The notes under the pieces: generated by a model
What the model was told of the DNA's origin: nothing
Databases searched by the model: none
What the model saw: the letters and a program-made list of their open reading frames with translations, nothing else
Assembly: GCA_964497825.1 (NCBI GenBank)
Contig: CAZCFA010000056.1
Coordinates: 1-19,069 of the forward strand
Length of the DNA stretch: 19,069 nt
Source of the DNA: RHKX01 sp964497825
GTDB lineage: Bacteria; Actinomycetota; Thermoleophilia; Solirubrobacterales; 70-9
Direction: 5' to 3'
Position numbers and translations under genes: made by a program
Shown: positions 1 to 6,121 of the stretch, piece by piece
Position numbering within the stretch: position 1 is the stretch's first letter
Layout of the letters: each line of letters starts with the position of its first letter

Positions 1-858
1 GTAGGAGACCATGCGGTTCGCGGTGGCCAGCGCGGTGGCCGGCGCGGCGGCGGCGGGCGGGTGCGCGATCGCCGCCCGCGCGCGCTCGGCGGCGGCGGGC
101 GCGCTCGCGGCGGCGATCGCTAGCGCCTGCTCGGATGCGTCGCGGGTCGCGGACGGATCGAAGCTCCAGACGGCCTCGAACAGGCGGTCGCCGTCGGCGC
201 CGGGGCGGTCGGCCGCGACCTCGACGGCGGCGAGGCAGGCGGCGAAGCCCGGGGCGTCGCAGATCACCGCCCACTCGCGGATCAGCGGATCGCGTCCGCC
301 GATCGGGACCTCGGCCGGCGCCCCGCCCCGGCGGCGCGCCGAGCGGAACGCGGCGAGGACGATGGCGGCCGCGGCGAGCCGCGCGAGCTCCCGCCAGCGG
401 CGCTCCACCGCTCGGTAGAAGGCGGGGCGCTGGAAGCTGCCGATCAGCAGGCCGCTGCTCTGGCCGCTCGCCAGGTACTCGTCCTCGATCGCGCGGCTGA
501 GCGCGATCAGCGCCCGCTTGCTGAGCCGGTGCGGGCGCTCGCCGACGCGGCTGCGCAGCGCCGCGAAGATCGAGCCCGGCTCGCGCGCCGCGTGCGCGGT
601 CGCGTTGGCGATCGCGGCCCCCAGCGAGAGGCCGCGGCCGCGTTCGGCCAGCACCAGCTCGACCAGGGCGGCCTCGCTCGCGGGGTAGCGCCGATGGCCG
701 CTGGCGAGCCGCAGCGGGCGCGGAAACCCGTGCCGCGCCTCCCACATCCGCAGCGTCGCCGCCGAGACGCCCGTGCGCGCGGCCAGCGCCCCGATCGAGA
801 GCGCCTCGGCCGGGGCGGCGGCGGCCGCCGCCGGTTCGACGCGGGTCGAGGAGGTCAC
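1..858 (-). CDS. MerR-family regulator with DICT sensory domain (C-terminus cut by window edge)
   Basis: A minus-strand frame starts at GTG 858 and stays open for 286 codons to the left edge, so the C-terminus is missing. After an Ala-rich leader, residues 20-60 form a MerR winged helix: SIGALAARTGVSAATLRMWE, then the RHGFPRP and GHRRYP motifs. Residues about 105-215 resemble the DICT domain (a sensory domain of diguanylate cyclases and two-component proteins): HRLSKRALIALSRAIEDEYL, SFQRPAFYRAVERRWREL and REWAVICDAPGFAACLAA. The tail is Ala-rich. GTG 858 is the first possible start because an in-frame TGA lies five codons upstream. The gene is divergent from the photolyase with only 49 bp between the starts, so it probably controls that promoter and its own. 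Unlike CarH/LitR photoreceptors, no cobalamin-binding domain is seen in the visible part. The input signal is unknown. Confidence 0.85.
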   Translation of the reverse strand, partial: MTSSTRVEPAAAAAAPAEALSIGALAARTGVSAATLRMWEARHGFPRPLRLASGHRRYPASEAALVELVLAERGRGLSLGAAIANATAHAAREPGSIFAALRSRVGERPHRLSKRALIALSRAIEDEYLASGQSSGLLIGSFQRPAFYRAVERRWRELARLAAAAIVLAAFRSARRRGGAPAEVPIGGRDPLIREWAVICDAPGFAACLAAVEVAADRPGADGDRLFEAVWSFDPSATRDASEQALAIAAASAPAAAERARAAIAHPPAAAAPATALATANRMVSY

Positions 859-878
859 GTCCGGGCTCGATCAAACTT

Positions 879-888
879 CAACATGTTG
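879..888. promoter_or_regulatory. Palindrome in the MerR/photolyase divergent promoter
   Basis: CAACATGTTG is a perfect 10-bp palindrome in the short, unusually AT-rich spacer between the two divergent genes. A TATCAT box (896-901, 5 of 6 matches to TATAAT) lies 6 bases before the photolyase ATG. No good -35 hexamer lies 17 bases upstream of it. With a 19-bp spacer, as in MerR-controlled promoters, the palindrome falls inside the spacer, which is where MerR proteins bind. The link to this regulator is inference. Confidence 0.4.
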
Positions 889-907
889 TGTAGGTTATCA
901 TCAACGT

Positions 908-2326
908 ATGGCAACGACGATCGTCTGGCTGCGGCGCGACCTGCGCCTCCGCGACCATCCGGCGCTGCGGGCGGCGCTCGCGGGCGGCGCCCGCCCGGTG
1001 CCGCTGTTCTGCTTCGACGACTCGCTGCTGGGCGGACGTCACGCATCCGGCCCGCGCACGCAGTTCCTGCTCGAGTCGCTCGCCGACCTCGACCGCGGCC
1101 TGCGCGAGCGCGGCTCCGGGCTCGTCGTGCGCCGCGGCGATCCCGCGCGGGAGTTGATTCGCGCCGCGCGCGAGGCCGGGGCACGGATCGTGCACGCGAC
1201 CGCCGACGTCGGGCCCTACGCCGGCCGCCGCGACGAGCGCGCGCGCCGCGCCCTCGGCCGCGCCGGGATCGAGCTGCGGCTGCACCCCGGCCTCAACGCG
1301 GTCGACGTCGACGCGGTCCGCAGCGGCCGCGACGAGCCGTTCAAGGTCTTCGGCCCGTTCTTCCGCGCCTGGCTCGAGCTCGAGCGCCGCCCGGTACCGC
1401 GGGCGCCGGCTCAGATCGCGCCGCTGCCGCCGGGCCTGCGCAAGGGCAGGCTCCCGGCGCTGGCGGCGCTCGGGCTCGAGCAGCGGGTCGAGGCGCCGCC
1501 GCGCGGCGGCGAGACCGCGGCGAGGCGGGCGCTCGACCGCTTCCTCGGTGGCCCGGTGGATGACTACGCCGAGCGCCGCGACCTGCTCGGTGCCGACGGC
1601 ACCTCGCGGCTGTCCCCGTACCTGCACCTCGGGTGCATCTCGCCGCGTCAGATCGAGTCGCGGCTCGGGCGCGGCAGCGGGCCGGAGGCGTTCCGGCGGC
1701 AGCTCGCCTGGCGCGACTTCCACCATCACGTGCTCCTCCATCACCCGCGCAACGCCCGCTCCGAGCTGCAGGAGCGCTACCGCGGCCGGATCAGATGGAG
1801 CCACGCCCGGCGCCCGTTCGAAGCGTGGTGCGAGGGCCGGACCGGGTTCCCGCTCGTCGATGCCGGGATGCGCCAGCTCCGTCGCGAGGGATGGATGCAC
1901 AACCGGGCGCGGATGGTCGTCGGCTCGTTCCTGACCAAGGACCTCGGGATCGATTGGCGCTGGGGCGAGCGCCACTTCATGCGCCTGCTCGTCGACGGCG
2001 ACGAGGCCAACAACAACGGCAACTGGCAGTGGATCGCGTCGGTCGGCACCGATCCGCAGCCGGCGTTTCGCCGCATCTACAACCCCGCCCGGCAGCAGGA
2101 GCGGTTCGATCCCGACAACGGCTACGTGCGCCGCTACGTGCCCGAGCTGCGCGCGGTGCCCGACGAGCACATCCGCGAGCCCTGGACGATGCCGGCCGAG
2201 CTGCAGGCCGATTGCGGCTGCGTGATCGGCGCCGACTACCCGGCCCCGATCGTCGACCGGCGGCTCGCCCGTGAGGAGGCGCTGGCGCGCTTCCGGGTCG
2301 GCCGGCGGGAAGCGGCAGCGCGATGA
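908..2326 (+). CDS. phr: Deoxyribodipyrimidine photolyase (class I CPD photolyase)
   Basis: The protein is 472 aa and full length for the cryptochrome/photolyase family. It should split UV-induced cyclobutane pyrimidine dimers using blue light and FADH-. Residues 1-130 form the Rossmann-like antenna domain (MATTIVWLRRDLRLRDHPAL). The FAD-binding helical domain covers about 205-472, with GTSRLSPYLHLGCISPRQ, GFPLVDAGMRQL, GWMHNRARMVVGSFLTKDL and the NNNGNWQWIASVGTDPQP signature. The electron-transfer Trp triad of E. coli PhrB aligns with W297, W350 and W373. ATG 908 is chosen over the in-frame ATG 773 because the protein then begins exactly at the conserved antenna-domain strand. No Shine-Dalgarno is evident, while TATCAT lies 6 bases upstream, fitting a leaderless transcript. 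Its stop overlaps the next start (ATGA). Confidence 0.96.
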   Translation: MATTIVWLRRDLRLRDHPALRAALAGGARPVPLFCFDDSLLGGRHASGPRTQFLLESLADLDRGLRERGSGLVVRRGDPARELIRAAREAGARIVHATADVGPYAGRRDERARRALGRAGIELRLHPGLNAVDVDAVRSGRDEPFKVFGPFFRAWLELERRPVPRAPAQIAPLPPGLRKGRLPALAALGLEQRVEAPPRGGETAARRALDRFLGGPVDDYAERRDLLGADGTSRLSPYLHLGCISPRQIESRLGRGSGPEAFRRQLAWRDFHHHVLLHHPRNARSELQERYRGRIRWSHARRPFEAWCEGRTGFPLVDAGMRQLRREGWMHNRARMVVGSFLTKDLGIDWRWGERHFMRLLVDGDEANNNGNWQWIASVGTDPQPAFRRIYNPARQQERFDPDNGYVRRYVPELRAVPDEHIREPWTMPAELQADCGCVIGADYPAPIVDRRLAREEALARFRVGRREAAAR

Positions 2327-3255
2327 GGGCGCTGGTCACCGGAGCGACCGGCTTCATCGGCGGCCGGCTCGCCCGCCGGCTCGCGCTCGCGGGCGCCGAC
2401 GTTCGCTGCCTCGTCCGCAGCCGCTCCCGGGCCGCGGACCTGGCGGCGGCCGGCTGCGAGCTGATCGAGGGCGACGCGCTCGACGGCGCCGGCCTGCGCG
2501 GGGCCGGGGCCGGGGTCGACGTCGCCTACTACCTGATCCACTCGATGGGGCGCGGGGCCGAGGCGGACTTCGGCCGCCGCGACCGCGAGGCGGCCGCCAA
2601 CTTCGCCCGCATGGCCCGCGAGGAGGGCGTCGGACGGGTGGTCTACCTCGGCGGCCTCGGCGACGACGGCGGCTCGCCGCACCTGCGCAGCCGCCACGAG
2701 ACCGCGCTCGTGCTCGCCTCCGAGGGCCCGCCGCTCACCTACTTCCGCGCCGCGATGGTGGTCGGATCGGCGAGCGAGTCCTACCGCACGCTGCGCTACC
2801 TCGTCTCGCGCCTGCCGGTGATGATCGCCCCCGCCTGGCTTCGGACCCCGACCCAGCCGATCGGGGTCGGCGACGTCCTCGCCTACCTGCTCGCCGCGCC
2901 GCGGATCGAGGCGGCGGCGGGGCGCGAGGTCCAGATCGGCGGCCCCGACGTCTGCTCCTACGGCGAGATGATCGGCGCGATGGCCGACGCGCTCGGCAAG
3001 CGCCGGCCGCCGATGATCCCGTTCCCGCTGCTGACGCCGACGCTGTCCTCGCTCTGGATCGGGCTCGTGACCCCGGTCGACAGCGGCGTCGCCAGGCCGC
3101 TGATCGAGGGCCTGCGAACCGAGACGGTGGTCACCGACGAGACCGGCGCCCGCCTGTTCGACGTCGCGCCGAGGCCGTTCGGAGAGGTGCTCTCCGAGGC
3201 CGTCGCCGAGGAGGCCGAGGCAATCGATGGCGGCAGCGCCGCCGCAAGGAGGTAA
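2323..3255 (+). CDS. NAD(P)-binding epimerase-like protein (atypical short-chain dehydrogenase, NmrA/NDUFA9-like)
   Basis: The protein is 310 aa with an N-terminal Rossmann motif G7-x2-G10-x2-G13 (VTGATGFIGGRLARRL) and a basic CLVRSRSR stretch after strand 2, which suggests NADP(H) preference. YYLIHSMG (about residues 69-76), then VVYLGGLGD, is typical of the atypical extended SDR group annotated as NAD(P)H-binding or NAD-dependent epimerase. The classical YxxxK catalytic pair is not obvious, so it may be a weak reductase or a binding protein. The start overlaps the photolyase stop by 4 bases (ATGA), indicating translational coupling and a shared operon. Photolyase clusters under MerR control often carry SDR-type genes, so light or oxidative stress regulation is plausible. 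The substrate is unknown. Confidence 0.85.
   Translation: MRALVTGATGFIGGRLARRLALAGADVRCLVRSRSRAADLAAAGCELIEGDALDGAGLRGAGAGVDVAYYLIHSMGRGAEADFGRRDREAAANFARMAREEGVGRVVYLGGLGDDGGSPHLRSRHETALVLASEGPPLTYFRAAMVVGSASESYRTLRYLVSRLPVMIAPAWLRTPTQPIGVGDVLAYLLAAPRIEAAAGREVQIGGPDVCSYGEMIGAMADALGKRRPPMIPFPLLTPTLSSLWIGLVTPVDSGVARPLIEGLRTETVVTDETGARLFDVAPRPFGEVLSEAVAEEAEAIDGGSAAARR
3246..3253 (+). promoter_or_regulatory. Strong Shine-Dalgarno for the 3260 gene
   Basis: AAGGAGGT is a full-length anti-16S match, 6 bases before ATG 3260. It overlaps the end of the upstream coding sequence and fixes the start of the small hydrophobic protein. It is one of few strong ribosome sites in a window where many starts look leaderless. 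Confidence 0.85.
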
Positions 3256-3259
3256 CGAG

Positions 3260-3649
3260 ATGACAAACACAAGCAGCGCGGGCGCCCCGCGCGCCGCGAT
3301 CGCGGCGTTCGCCGCCGCCCGCGGCGGGTTTGGGGCGGCGCTGCTCGCGGCGCCCGAGCGGGTCGGCGGCGGCTGGCTCGGCGCGGTCGCCGAGCAGCCG
3401 GCCGCCCAGGTGGCGATCCGCGGGATCGGCGCCCGCGACGTCGCCCTGTCCGCCGGCGCGCTCGCGGCGCTCGCCCGGGAAGCCGGGTTGCGGCCCTGGC
3501 TTTTGGCCGCGGTCGGCACCGACCTCGCCGATGTCGTCGCGGCCGTCGCCGCGCGCGACGGGCTGCCGCCGCGGGCGCGGGCGGGAACGGCGATCCTGGC
3601 CGGCGCCGCGGCGGTGGCGGGGGCGATCCTGGCCGCTCGCAGCGGCTGA
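3260..3649 (+). CDS. Small hydrophobic protein, probable membrane protein of unknown function
   Basis: The product is 129 aa, rich in Ala and Gly, with hydrophobic stretches at about residues 11-32, 60-75, 78-96 and 103-127 that could form up to four membrane segments. Conserved-looking features are ARGGFGAALLAAPERV, WLGAVAEQPAAQVAIRGIGARDVALSAGALAAL and WLLAAVGTDLADVVA. The GARD element followed by an Asp-containing fourth segment recurs in uncharacterised actinobacterial membrane proteins (recollection, not searched). The start is fixed by a strong Shine-Dalgarno, and the start lies 4 bases after the stop of the epimerase-like gene, so it is the third gene of the photolyase operon. No catalytic motif is seen. 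Confidence 0.75.
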   Translation: MTNTSSAGAPRAAIAAFAAARGGFGAALLAAPERVGGGWLGAVAEQPAAQVAIRGIGARDVALSAGALAALAREAGLRPWLLAAVGTDLADVVAAVAARDGLPPRARAGTAILAGAAAVAGAILAARSG

Positions 3650-3679
3650 GCCCGTCCGCCTTCGGCGCCGTCGCGCCCT

Positions 3680-3694
3680 GCCCGGGCGCCGGGC
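3680..3694 (+). terminator. Short GC hairpin after the photolyase operon
   Basis: A 6-bp stem (3680-3685 with 3689-3694) closes a GCG loop between the stop of the small hydrophobic protein and the ridA promoter box. There is no T-tract, so it is only a weak terminator candidate. Confidence 0.3.
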
Positions 3695-3697
3695 GAG

Positions 3698-3703
3698 CTA
3701 GGC
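3698..3703 (+). promoter_or_regulatory. TAGGCT -10 box of ridA-ilvA
   Basis: The TANNNT hexamer ends 9 bases before ATG 3713 and no Shine-Dalgarno lies between. This spacing places the transcript start at or next to the start codon, as for leaderless mRNAs. The same arrangement precedes the genes at 5541, 6122 and 11633 (minus strand). Confidence 0.5.
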
Positions 3704-3712
3704 TCCGGGGCG

Positions 3713-4099
3713 ATGGCGGAACGCGCGGCGATCGAAGCGAGCGGGGCGCCGGCGGCGGTCGGGCCCTACTCGCAGGCGATCGCCCACGGCGGCGTTCTCT
3801 ACTGCTCCGGGCAGGTGCCGCTCGATCCCACGGGCGGTGAGCTGGTCGCCGGCGGCGCCGGCGAGCAGACGCGGCAGTGCCTGCGCAACCTGGAGGCGGT
3901 CTGCGCCGCCGCCGGGACGAGCCTCGAGCGGGCGCTGATGGTCAGCGTCTTCACCACCGATCTCGCCGCCGGGCCGGAGATCAACGCCGCCTACGGCGAG
4001 TTCTTCGCCGCCGCGCCGCCGGCGCGGGCGATGGTCGGCGTCGCGGCGCTGCCGCTCGGCGCGACGGTCGAGATCGCCGCCGTCGTCGCCGCCGACTGA
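3713..4099 (+). CDS. ridA: RidA family reactive intermediate/imine deaminase
   Basis: The protein is 128 aa, the usual RidA (YjgF/YER057c/UK114) length. It is expected to form cytosolic trimers that hydrolyse reactive 2-aminoacrylate/2-aminocrotonate (imine) intermediates released by PLP dehydratases. Key elements are GPYSQA (residues 17-22, with Tyr19), LYCSGQVPLDP (29-39), the invariant Arg105 in PPARAMVGVAALP that binds the substrate carboxylate, and Glu120 in ATVEIAAVVA. These are the residues of the catalytically active RidA subgroup. It lies 6 bases upstream of threonine ammonia-lyase, the enzyme that generates its substrate, and the two probably form one operon. The start at ATG 3713 is supported by the family N-terminus and a TAGGCT box 9 bases upstream. 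Confidence 0.95.
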   Translation: MAERAAIEASGAPAAVGPYSQAIAHGGVLYCSGQVPLDPTGGELVAGGAGEQTRQCLRNLEAVCAAAGTSLERALMVSVFTTDLAAGPEINAAYGEFFAAAPPARAMVGVAALPLGATVEIAAVVAAD

Positions 4100-4105
4100 G
4101 CGGCG

Positions 4106-5347
4106 ATGGCTGCCGCCGGCGACAGCGGGCGCGGCGATCTCAGCCTCGAGGAGCTGCGCGCGATCCACGCCGGCTCGCTCGACCTCGTCCGCCAGACGCC
4201 GACGATGACGCTGCGCAGCCTCTCGCGCGAGCTCGGCGGCGAGATCGTGCTCAAGGCCGAGAACCTGCAGCGCACCGGCTCGTTCAAGCTCCGGGGCTCG
4301 CTGGCGAAGCTGCGGGCGATCGATCCCGGCGGCTGCGCCGGGGTCGTCACCGGCAGCGCCGGCAACCACGCCCAGTCGCTCGCCTACGCCGCCCGCGGCG
4401 TCGGCGTCCGCTGCCGCGTCTACATGCCGGCCGCCGCCGCGGTCGCCAAGGTCGAGGCGGTCGAGGCGTTCGGCGGCGAGGTCGTTCGCGGCGGCGGCTC
4501 GGTCGACGAGTGCATCGCATCGGCCCGCGCGGCCGCGGCCGACGAGGGGCTGCTGTTCGTCCATCCCTTCGACGACCCCGAGGTGATCGCCGGGCAGGCC
4601 GGGGTCGGGATCGAGCTCGTCGAGCAGGTGCCGGGCCTGCGGCGGGTGATCGTCCCGGTCGGCGGCGGCGGCCTCGCCAGCGGGCTCGCGATGGCGATCA
4701 AGTTGCAGTCGCCCGAGGTCGAGGTGATCGGCGTGCAGGCGGCCAGCTGCGCGCCGTTCGCCGAGTCGCTGCGGCAGCGGCGGCCGGTCGAGGTCGAGGC
4801 CGGCCTGACGATCGCCGACGGGATCGCGATCAAGCGCCCCGGCGAGGTGACGATGCCGCTGATCGAGCGCTGGCTCGACGGCATGGTGGCGGTCGGCGAC
4901 GAGACGATCGTCGAGGCGATGGTGCTGCTCGCCGAGCGCGCGAAGCTCGTCACCGAGGGAGCCGGCGCGGCGGCGACCGCGGCGCTGCTGGCCGGCGCGG
5001 TCGAGCCCGCGGCCGAGGGCGCGACCGTGCTCGTGCTCTCGGGCGGCAACGTCGATCCGCGGATCCTCGCCGCCGCGATCAACCGGCACGAGATCCATGA
5101 GCACCGCCGGGTCCGGATCGGCACCCGCGTCGACGATCACCCCGGCGGCCTCGCCGACCTGCTGCGCGCGATCGCCGAGGCCGGCGCCAACGTGATCGAG
5201 GTCTTCCACATCCGCGACCGCGCCGACATCGACCTCGGCCAGACCTCGGTCTCGCTGCTGCTCGAGACCCGCGGCCCCGACCACATCGCCCGCCTCCGCG
5301 AGCGGCTGGCGAGCGCCGGCTACGAGCTCAGCGACCCGGAGGACTGA
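4106..5347 (+). CDS. ilvA: Threonine ammonia-lyase (threonine dehydratase) with C-terminal ACT-like domain
   Basis: A 413-aa PLP fold-type II enzyme that converts L-threonine to 2-oxobutanoate and ammonia, the first step towards isoleucine; serine may also be used. The PLP lysine is K61 in RTGSFKLRG, with the SAGNHAQSLAYAA substrate loop (84-96), the GGGG phosphate loop (186-189) and Ser312 in LSGGN facing the pyridine nitrogen. Residues about 333-413 (RRVRIGTRVDDHPGGLADLL...) form a single ACT-like regulatory domain, as in the roughly 400-aa class of these enzymes, and may sense an amino acid. It follows ridA by 6 bases. A perfect hairpin begins two bases after its stop. The biosynthetic (ilvA) versus catabolic (tdcB-like) role cannot be settled from sequence alone. 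Confidence 0.94.
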   Translation: MAAAGDSGRGDLSLEELRAIHAGSLDLVRQTPTMTLRSLSRELGGEIVLKAENLQRTGSFKLRGSLAKLRAIDPGGCAGVVTGSAGNHAQSLAYAARGVGVRCRVYMPAAAAVAKVEAVEAFGGEVVRGGGSVDECIASARAAAADEGLLFVHPFDDPEVIAGQAGVGIELVEQVPGLRRVIVPVGGGGLASGLAMAIKLQSPEVEVIGVQAASCAPFAESLRQRRPVEVEAGLTIADGIAIKRPGEVTMPLIERWLDGMVAVGDETIVEAMVLLAERAKLVTEGAGAAATAALLAGAVEPAAEGATVLVLSGGNVDPRILAAAINRHEIHEHRRVRIGTRVDDHPGGLADLLRAIAEAGANVIEVFHIRDRADIDLGQTSVSLLLETRGPDHIARLRERLASAGYELSDPED

Positions 5348-5349
5348 AC

Positions 5350-5369
5350 GGCGGGCGCCCCCGCCCGCC
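5350..5369 (+). terminator. Hairpin terminator of ridA-ilvA
   Basis: A perfect 8-bp stem, GGCGGGCG with CGCCCGCC around a CCCC loop, starts two bases after the ilvA stop codon. It lacks a U-tract, which is common in very GC-rich actinobacteria. Confidence 0.6.
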
Positions 5370-5491
5370 GGCGGCACACGTCACCGCGGCCGCCGGTGAC
5401 AACGGTCACCGCGGTGCCCCAGACCGATATACCGGCGTTGGATGCCCGGCACGGCAGTTACCCGCCGCCGGAGCGTCCTTCGTCGCCCGCG
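5367..5491. repeat. Long direct repeat, copy A (left flank of SnoaL-HNH segment)
   Basis: The core 5403-5491 aligns with 7132-7221 at 85 of 90 columns (four substitutions and one single-base gap). Weaker homology reaches upstream to GCCGGCGGCACA at 5367-5378. The decamer GTCACCGCGG occurs at 5380 and 5405. A 7-bp stem CGGTGAC/GTCACCG (5394-5400 with 5405-5411, loop AACG) can form. The copy fills the gap between ilvA and the SnoaL-like gene. A one-base gap between copies breaks any shared reading frame, so it is probably not coding. Confidence 0.9.
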
Positions 5492-5526
5492 GCGTGCGGT
5501 AACCCGCTTGAGCTTCGGTCAGCGCG

Positions 5527-5532
5527 TAGGGT
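5527..5532 (+). promoter_or_regulatory. TAGGGT -10 box of the SnoaL-like gene
   Basis: The TANNNT hexamer ends 8 bases before GTG 5541 with no Shine-Dalgarno in between, fitting a leaderless promoter and supporting that GTG over the in-frame ATG at 5442, which lies inside repeat copy A. Confidence 0.5.
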
Positions 5533-5540
5533 TCGCCCGG

Positions 5541-6068
5541 GTGAACGATGCCGCCGACAGCTCCCTCCGCGCACGGCGCGAGGCCGTGGTTCGCGAGCAC
5601 ATGGAGTCGGAGAACGAGCACGACTTCGACACGACGATCGACACCTTCGGCCATCCGCGCTACGAGATCATCCCGACCGGCGACGTCTACGATGGCGAGC
5701 GCGAGGTCCGCGACTACTTCGACGAGACGCGGACGGCGTTCCCCGACCAGCGCAACACGCTGATCGAGGTTCACCACGCCGACGACGCGGTGATCGTCGA
5801 GTTCGACCTCGAGGGAACCCACCTCGGAATGCTTCGCAACCTGCCGCCGACCGGCCGCCCGTTCGCCTGCCGGACGCTGGCGATCTTCGCCTTCGAGCCC
5901 GGCAGCGACCGGATCAGCTGCGAGCGCGTCTACTTCGACTTGGCGACGATCCTGCGCCAGCTCGGCATCGCCCACGACCCGCTGACGCTGAGCGGCCGCG
6001 TGGCGACGATGCTCAACCACCCGCTGACGATCGGCCGCGCGGTCGTCCGGCAGGTCACCGGACGGTAG
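5541..6068 (+). CDS. SnoaL-like / NTF2-fold protein, function unknown
   Basis: The product is 175 aa. Residues about 9-140 fit the SnoaL-like polyketide cyclase / ester-cyclase group of the NTF2 superfamily: an N-terminal helix (RREAVVREHMESENEHDFD), the TFGHPRYEIIPTGDVYDG and EVRDYFDETRTAFPDQR segments, IEVHHADDAVIVEFDLEGTH, and the closing strands RTLAIFAFEPGSDRISCERVYFDLATILRQLG. These proteins are small alpha+beta barrels with an open pocket. Enzymatic members cyclise or hydrate small molecules, but many have no known activity. GTG 5541 is preferred because the fold starts there and a TAGGGT box lies 8 bases upstream. It sits alone between repeat copy A and the HNH gene, 53 bases upstream of that start. 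The substrate cannot be inferred. Confidence 0.8.
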   Translation: MNDAADSSLRARREAVVREHMESENEHDFDTTIDTFGHPRYEIIPTGDVYDGEREVRDYFDETRTAFPDQRNTLIEVHHADDAVIVEFDLEGTHLGMLRNLPPTGRPFACRTLAIFAFEPGSDRISCERVYFDLATILRQLGIAHDPLTLSGRVATMLNHPLTIGRAVVRQVTGR

Positions 6069-6109
6069 CGGCGGCGATCGCCACGGATCTTCCCGGGCTC
6101 GCCGACGGA

Positions 6110-6115
6110 TACGCT
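6110..6115 (+). promoter_or_regulatory. TACGCT -10 box of the HNH gene
   Basis: The TANNNT hexamer ends 6 bases before GTG 6122 with no ribosome site, suggesting the HNH gene has its own leaderless promoter in the 53-base gap after the SnoaL-like gene. Confidence 0.4.
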
Positions 6116-6121
6116 CAGGCG

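Noticed and set aside
11..418. Plus-strand frame at the left edge
   Set aside because: It lies opposite the MerR-DICT gene and is Ala/Arg low complexity with no motif.
878..2170. 430-codon open frame on the minus strand opposite the photolyase gene
   Set aside because: Mirror frame of a GC-rich gene. It has no family motif, is dominated by Arg, Ala and Glu, and the plus-strand protein is an unmistakable photolyase.
3698..5377. 559-codon minus-strand frame opposite ridA-ilvA
   Set aside because: Shadow frame with Asp/His/Arg-rich low-complexity translation; both plus-strand genes are certain.
5403..5491. Conserved small peptide in the repeat (VTAVPQTDIPALDA in both copies)
   Set aside because: A one-base gap and two amino-acid-changing substitutions in a short span, with no ribosome site, argue against coding.
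5396..6121. Upstream extension of the HNH reading frame
   Set aside because: It is Arg/Pro-rich and overlaps the SnoaL-like gene in another frame; the family N-terminus begins at GTG 6122.
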